This document shows, piece after piece, positions 5,196-6,659 of a DNA stretch of 6,659 nt. The stretch comes from Alphaproteobacteria bacterium. GTDB lineage: Bacteria; Pseudomonadota; Alphaproteobacteria; Micavibrionales; UBA1664. Every line of letters starts with the position of its first letter. The stretch's first letter is position 1. The stretch spans positions 1 to 6,659 of the forward strand of contig JAGWXJ010000102.1 in NCBI GenBank assembly GCA_018969935.1. Direction: 5' to 3'. The notes beneath the pieces were generated by a model. It searched no databases and was not told the DNA's origin. It was given only the letters and a program-made list of their open reading frames with translations. Made by a program: the position numbers and the translations under genes.

Positions 5196-6257
5196 ATGAA
5201 AGCACTTATCGTTGGCGGCACGTTTGACCAAGCGGGCGGCAAGCCTTCCAAAATCATTGCGGCTTTTGCATCGGAATTACGGTGGCCCGTTATCAACGGC
5301 GGCACGCTTGATACGCTTTCCAAACTGGATTTCAAGGCCTTCGACACATTGTTGTGGATGCCGAACATCAGCAACGATGAGGAAAAATTCCTGCCCGACA
5401 TCAAGAAAGCCAACCCCAAGCTTCTGCTTATTTCATCCAAACGCGTGATCGAAAAACCTTACTCGGAATTCGATGTTGTATCGCGCTTGCTTAAATCGCA
5501 CTCCAATCTTGGCGTGATGATTACGGAGAATGCGGGCCGGCTGCGCTTCCGCATCCTTGACCCGCTCGGCAACCAGTTTTGCGATACGGATAACGCGGGT
5601 ACGCTTGCGGCCGCGCTGGGTGCACGTGTATCGGAAATCCGCGAGATGTCGCGCATCGGATCGCAGGAAGTAACGGACGCGCCAACCCCCGATGTGCAAG
5701 TGCCAGAAGGGTTTGTGCCGATTGTAAAACGGCTTGGGGACATATTTTCAATCCATGTGAATGCCATCAACCCCGAACGCTTCCTTGGCAATGCTGCCGC
5801 GCGGCCTACCGACCGCATTACACGCTGCTGCCATGGTTTCCCGTCCGCCCGCGTGGGCGATGTCGTGATGATATCGCGCAGGAATGTCGATAAGCAGGCG
5901 ATGACAGATGCCGATTTTGTACCAGTGCTTCTGGATGAAAGCCGCGTGCGGTATTTCGGCAGCCGCAAGCCATCCGTCGATTCACCCATACAGGTGCGCT
6001 TGTTCAACCACTATGCCAATGTGAACTTTATGGTACACGGGCATGTGTATGTTGAGGGCGCGCCCATGACAGGCAACCGCATCCCCTGCGGGCATATCGA
6101 GGAATTTGACGAGGTCACGAGCCTTGTACCTGACCGAACCGCCAGCAATTTTGTTGTGAATCTGCGCGGGCACGGTTGCCTTGTACTGTCAAAGGACATG
6201 GCCTACCTCGAGCGCGTTGCACCGCGCTTCAATGGCAGGCCCTTCCCCGAAATCTGA
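5196..6257 (+). CDS. Class II aldolase/adducin-like protein with Rossmann-like N-terminal domain
   Basis: This 353-residue protein appears to have two domains. The first, about 1-155, begins with a beta strand and glycine-rich turn, MKALIVGGTFDQAGGKPS, and alternates strands and helices (DTLLWMPNISN at 50-60, PKLLLISSKR at 74-83), suggesting a Rossmann- or flavodoxin-like fold. The second, about 175-340, has the outline of a class II aldolase: RFLGNAAAR (195-203) for the GNxSxR region, VMISRRNVDK (224-233), KPSVDSP (258-264), MVHGHVYVEGAP (279-290) and NLRGHGCLV (322-330). His281, His283 and His326 match the three metal ligands of fuculose-phosphate aldolase. Asp262 stands where that enzyme has its catalytic glutamate. 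The reaction is unknown; aldolase, epimerase or decarboxylase chemistry on a phosphosugar-like substrate are all possible. No functionally linked neighbour is visible. Its stop abuts the stop of the opposing SapC gene. Confidence 0.75.
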   Translation: MKALIVGGTFDQAGGKPSKIIAAFASELRWPVINGGTLDTLSKLDFKAFDTLLWMPNISNDEEKFLPDIKKANPKLLLISSKRVIEKPYSEFDVVSRLLKSHSNLGVMITENAGRLRFRILDPLGNQFCDTDNAGTLAAALGARVSEIREMSRIGSQEVTDAPTPDVQVPEGFVPIVKRLGDIFSIHVNAINPERFLGNAAARPTDRITRCCHGFPSARVGDVVMISRRNVDKQAMTDADFVPVLLDESRVRYFGSRKPSVDSPIQVRLFNHYANVNFMVHGHVYVEGAPMTGNRIPCGHIEEFDEVTSLVPDRTASNFVVNLRGHGCLVLSKDMAYLERVAPRFNGRPFPEI

Positions 6258-6659
6258 TTATTTTTTCGGTTTTGCAGCCGGTTTTGCGGCGGCTTCAGGC
6301 ATGCGGTCATTGACCATGCGCGTGATGGTGCCCCAGTGCAGGCCCGAGAACAGATGCGCATAGGCGGCTGCGAGCCAGCCTTTGCTGCGCCACTCAATCA
6401 AAGTTTCGGGCGGGAGTTTGTTGAATTTTTCCTCATCAATGATGCGGAAACCCGAGAAGCTGATGCGCTGGCCATTCTTGAGCGTGATATCAGCCGAACG
6501 GTCAACCAGAAGGCCGGATGCCACCAGCGCCTCGCCAAAGGCCATCGTATGTTTGGCTGCAACATGGTAGGAGCGGCAGAATTCAATTGCGTTTTTGGCG
6601 ATTTGGGTCGGCTGTTTGTTGTCGTCAAAAAATTTATCGCCGCCGTTTTTGACAACGAC
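6258..6659 (-). CDS. SapC family protein, C-terminal part (cut by window edge)
   Basis: The last 133 codons of a leftward gene; its start lies beyond the window. The frame is open to position 6659, reading ...VKNGGDKFFDDNKQPTQIA, so the ATG at 6545 is internal rather than the start. The visible part resembles the C-terminal half of SapC-family proteins: a short acidic segment (FFDDNKQPT), a helix leading to AFGEALVASGLLV, ITLKNGQRISFSGF, then the typical end FRIIDEEKFNKLPPE with WLAAAYAHLFSGLHW. The family is named after a gene of the Campylobacter S-layer locus and is widespread in proteobacteria, with no firmly established function. The protein ends in an alanine/proline/lysine tail, AAAKPAAKPKK, encoded partly by a 12-base tandem repeat. 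Its stop codon directly abuts the stop of the aldolase-like gene. Confidence 0.75.
   Translation of the reverse strand, partial: VVVKNGGDKFFDDNKQPTQIAKNAIEFCRSYHVAAKHTMAFGEALVASGLLVDRSADITLKNGQRISFSGFRIIDEEKFNKLPPETLIEWRSKGWLAAAYAHLFSGLHWGTITRMVNDRMPEAAAKPAAKPKK
6267..6287. repeat. 12-base-period tandem repeat in the SapC tail
   Basis: CGGTTTTGC occurs at 6267-6275 and 6279-6287, a 12-base period in frame with the SapC gene. It encodes the repeated Ala-Ala-Lys-Pro unit near the C-terminus. Such short in-frame repeats can vary in number through slippage. Confidence 0.6.

Noticed and set aside
5459..6007. 182-codon minus-strand frame inside the aldolase-like gene
   Set aside because: It lacks domain-like sequence, is rich in Ser/Arg/Thr as expected of an antisense shadow, and opposes a gene with recognisable motifs.
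6247..6269. CCGAAA / TTTCGG inverted repeat across the two abutting stop codons
   Set aside because: It has six pairs, an 11-base loop and no T run after the stem, so it is not a credible terminator.
6258..6545. A complete 95-residue gene starting at the ATG at 6545
   Set aside because: The frame is open to the window edge and the upstream residues also fit the SapC family, so this is the end of a longer gene.

Overview
The window reads as ordinary chromosomal DNA of a Gram-negative bacterium, most likely an alphaproteobacterium of moderate G+C. The evidence is two lipobox-type signal peptides, a DUF3750-like lipoprotein, a SapC-family gene, a beta-class glutathione S-transferase, a queuosine-pathway queA and a tRNA-Arg(CCG) with its CCA encoded. 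No gene here fixes a genus. I see no insertion sequence, integrase, CRISPR array or phage module, and no obvious compositional break apart from AT-rich intergenic stretches.

Layout, left to right. Positions 1-141 are AT-rich and hold no convincing gene. A rightward block follows: a DUF3750-like lipoprotein (142-885), an AI-2E/PerM-type multi-pass membrane protein (918-1979) and queA (1983-3011). The gaps are 32 and 3 bases, so a single transcript is plausible. queA ends in a 26-base tail-to-tail overlap with a leftward pair. That pair is an HxlR-family regulator (3837-4199) coupled through an ATGA overlap to a lipoprotein alpha/beta hydrolase (2986-3840). Divergent from the regulator is a glutathione S-transferase (4310-4948), followed by a strong intrinsic terminator (4970-4997).

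Next is a leftward tRNA-Arg(CCG) (5012-5088), then a rightward two-domain protein (5196-6257) with a Rossmann-like N-terminus and a class II aldolase/adducin-type C-terminus. It meets the C-terminal part of a leftward SapC-family gene (6258 to the window edge) stop codon to stop codon.

The most coherent unit is hydrolase-HxlR / GST. An HxlR regulator with an N-terminal cysteine sits head to head with an enzyme that typically conjugates electrophiles and shares a transcript with a secreted esterase-like protein. I infer a small electrophile- or xenobiotic-response module, with candidate operator repeats between 4191 and 4242. The least understood genes are the aldolase-like fusion, the DUF3750-like lipoprotein and SapC. 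I found no clearly new system, but the aldolase-like protein and the regulator/GST intergenic region deserve a second look.
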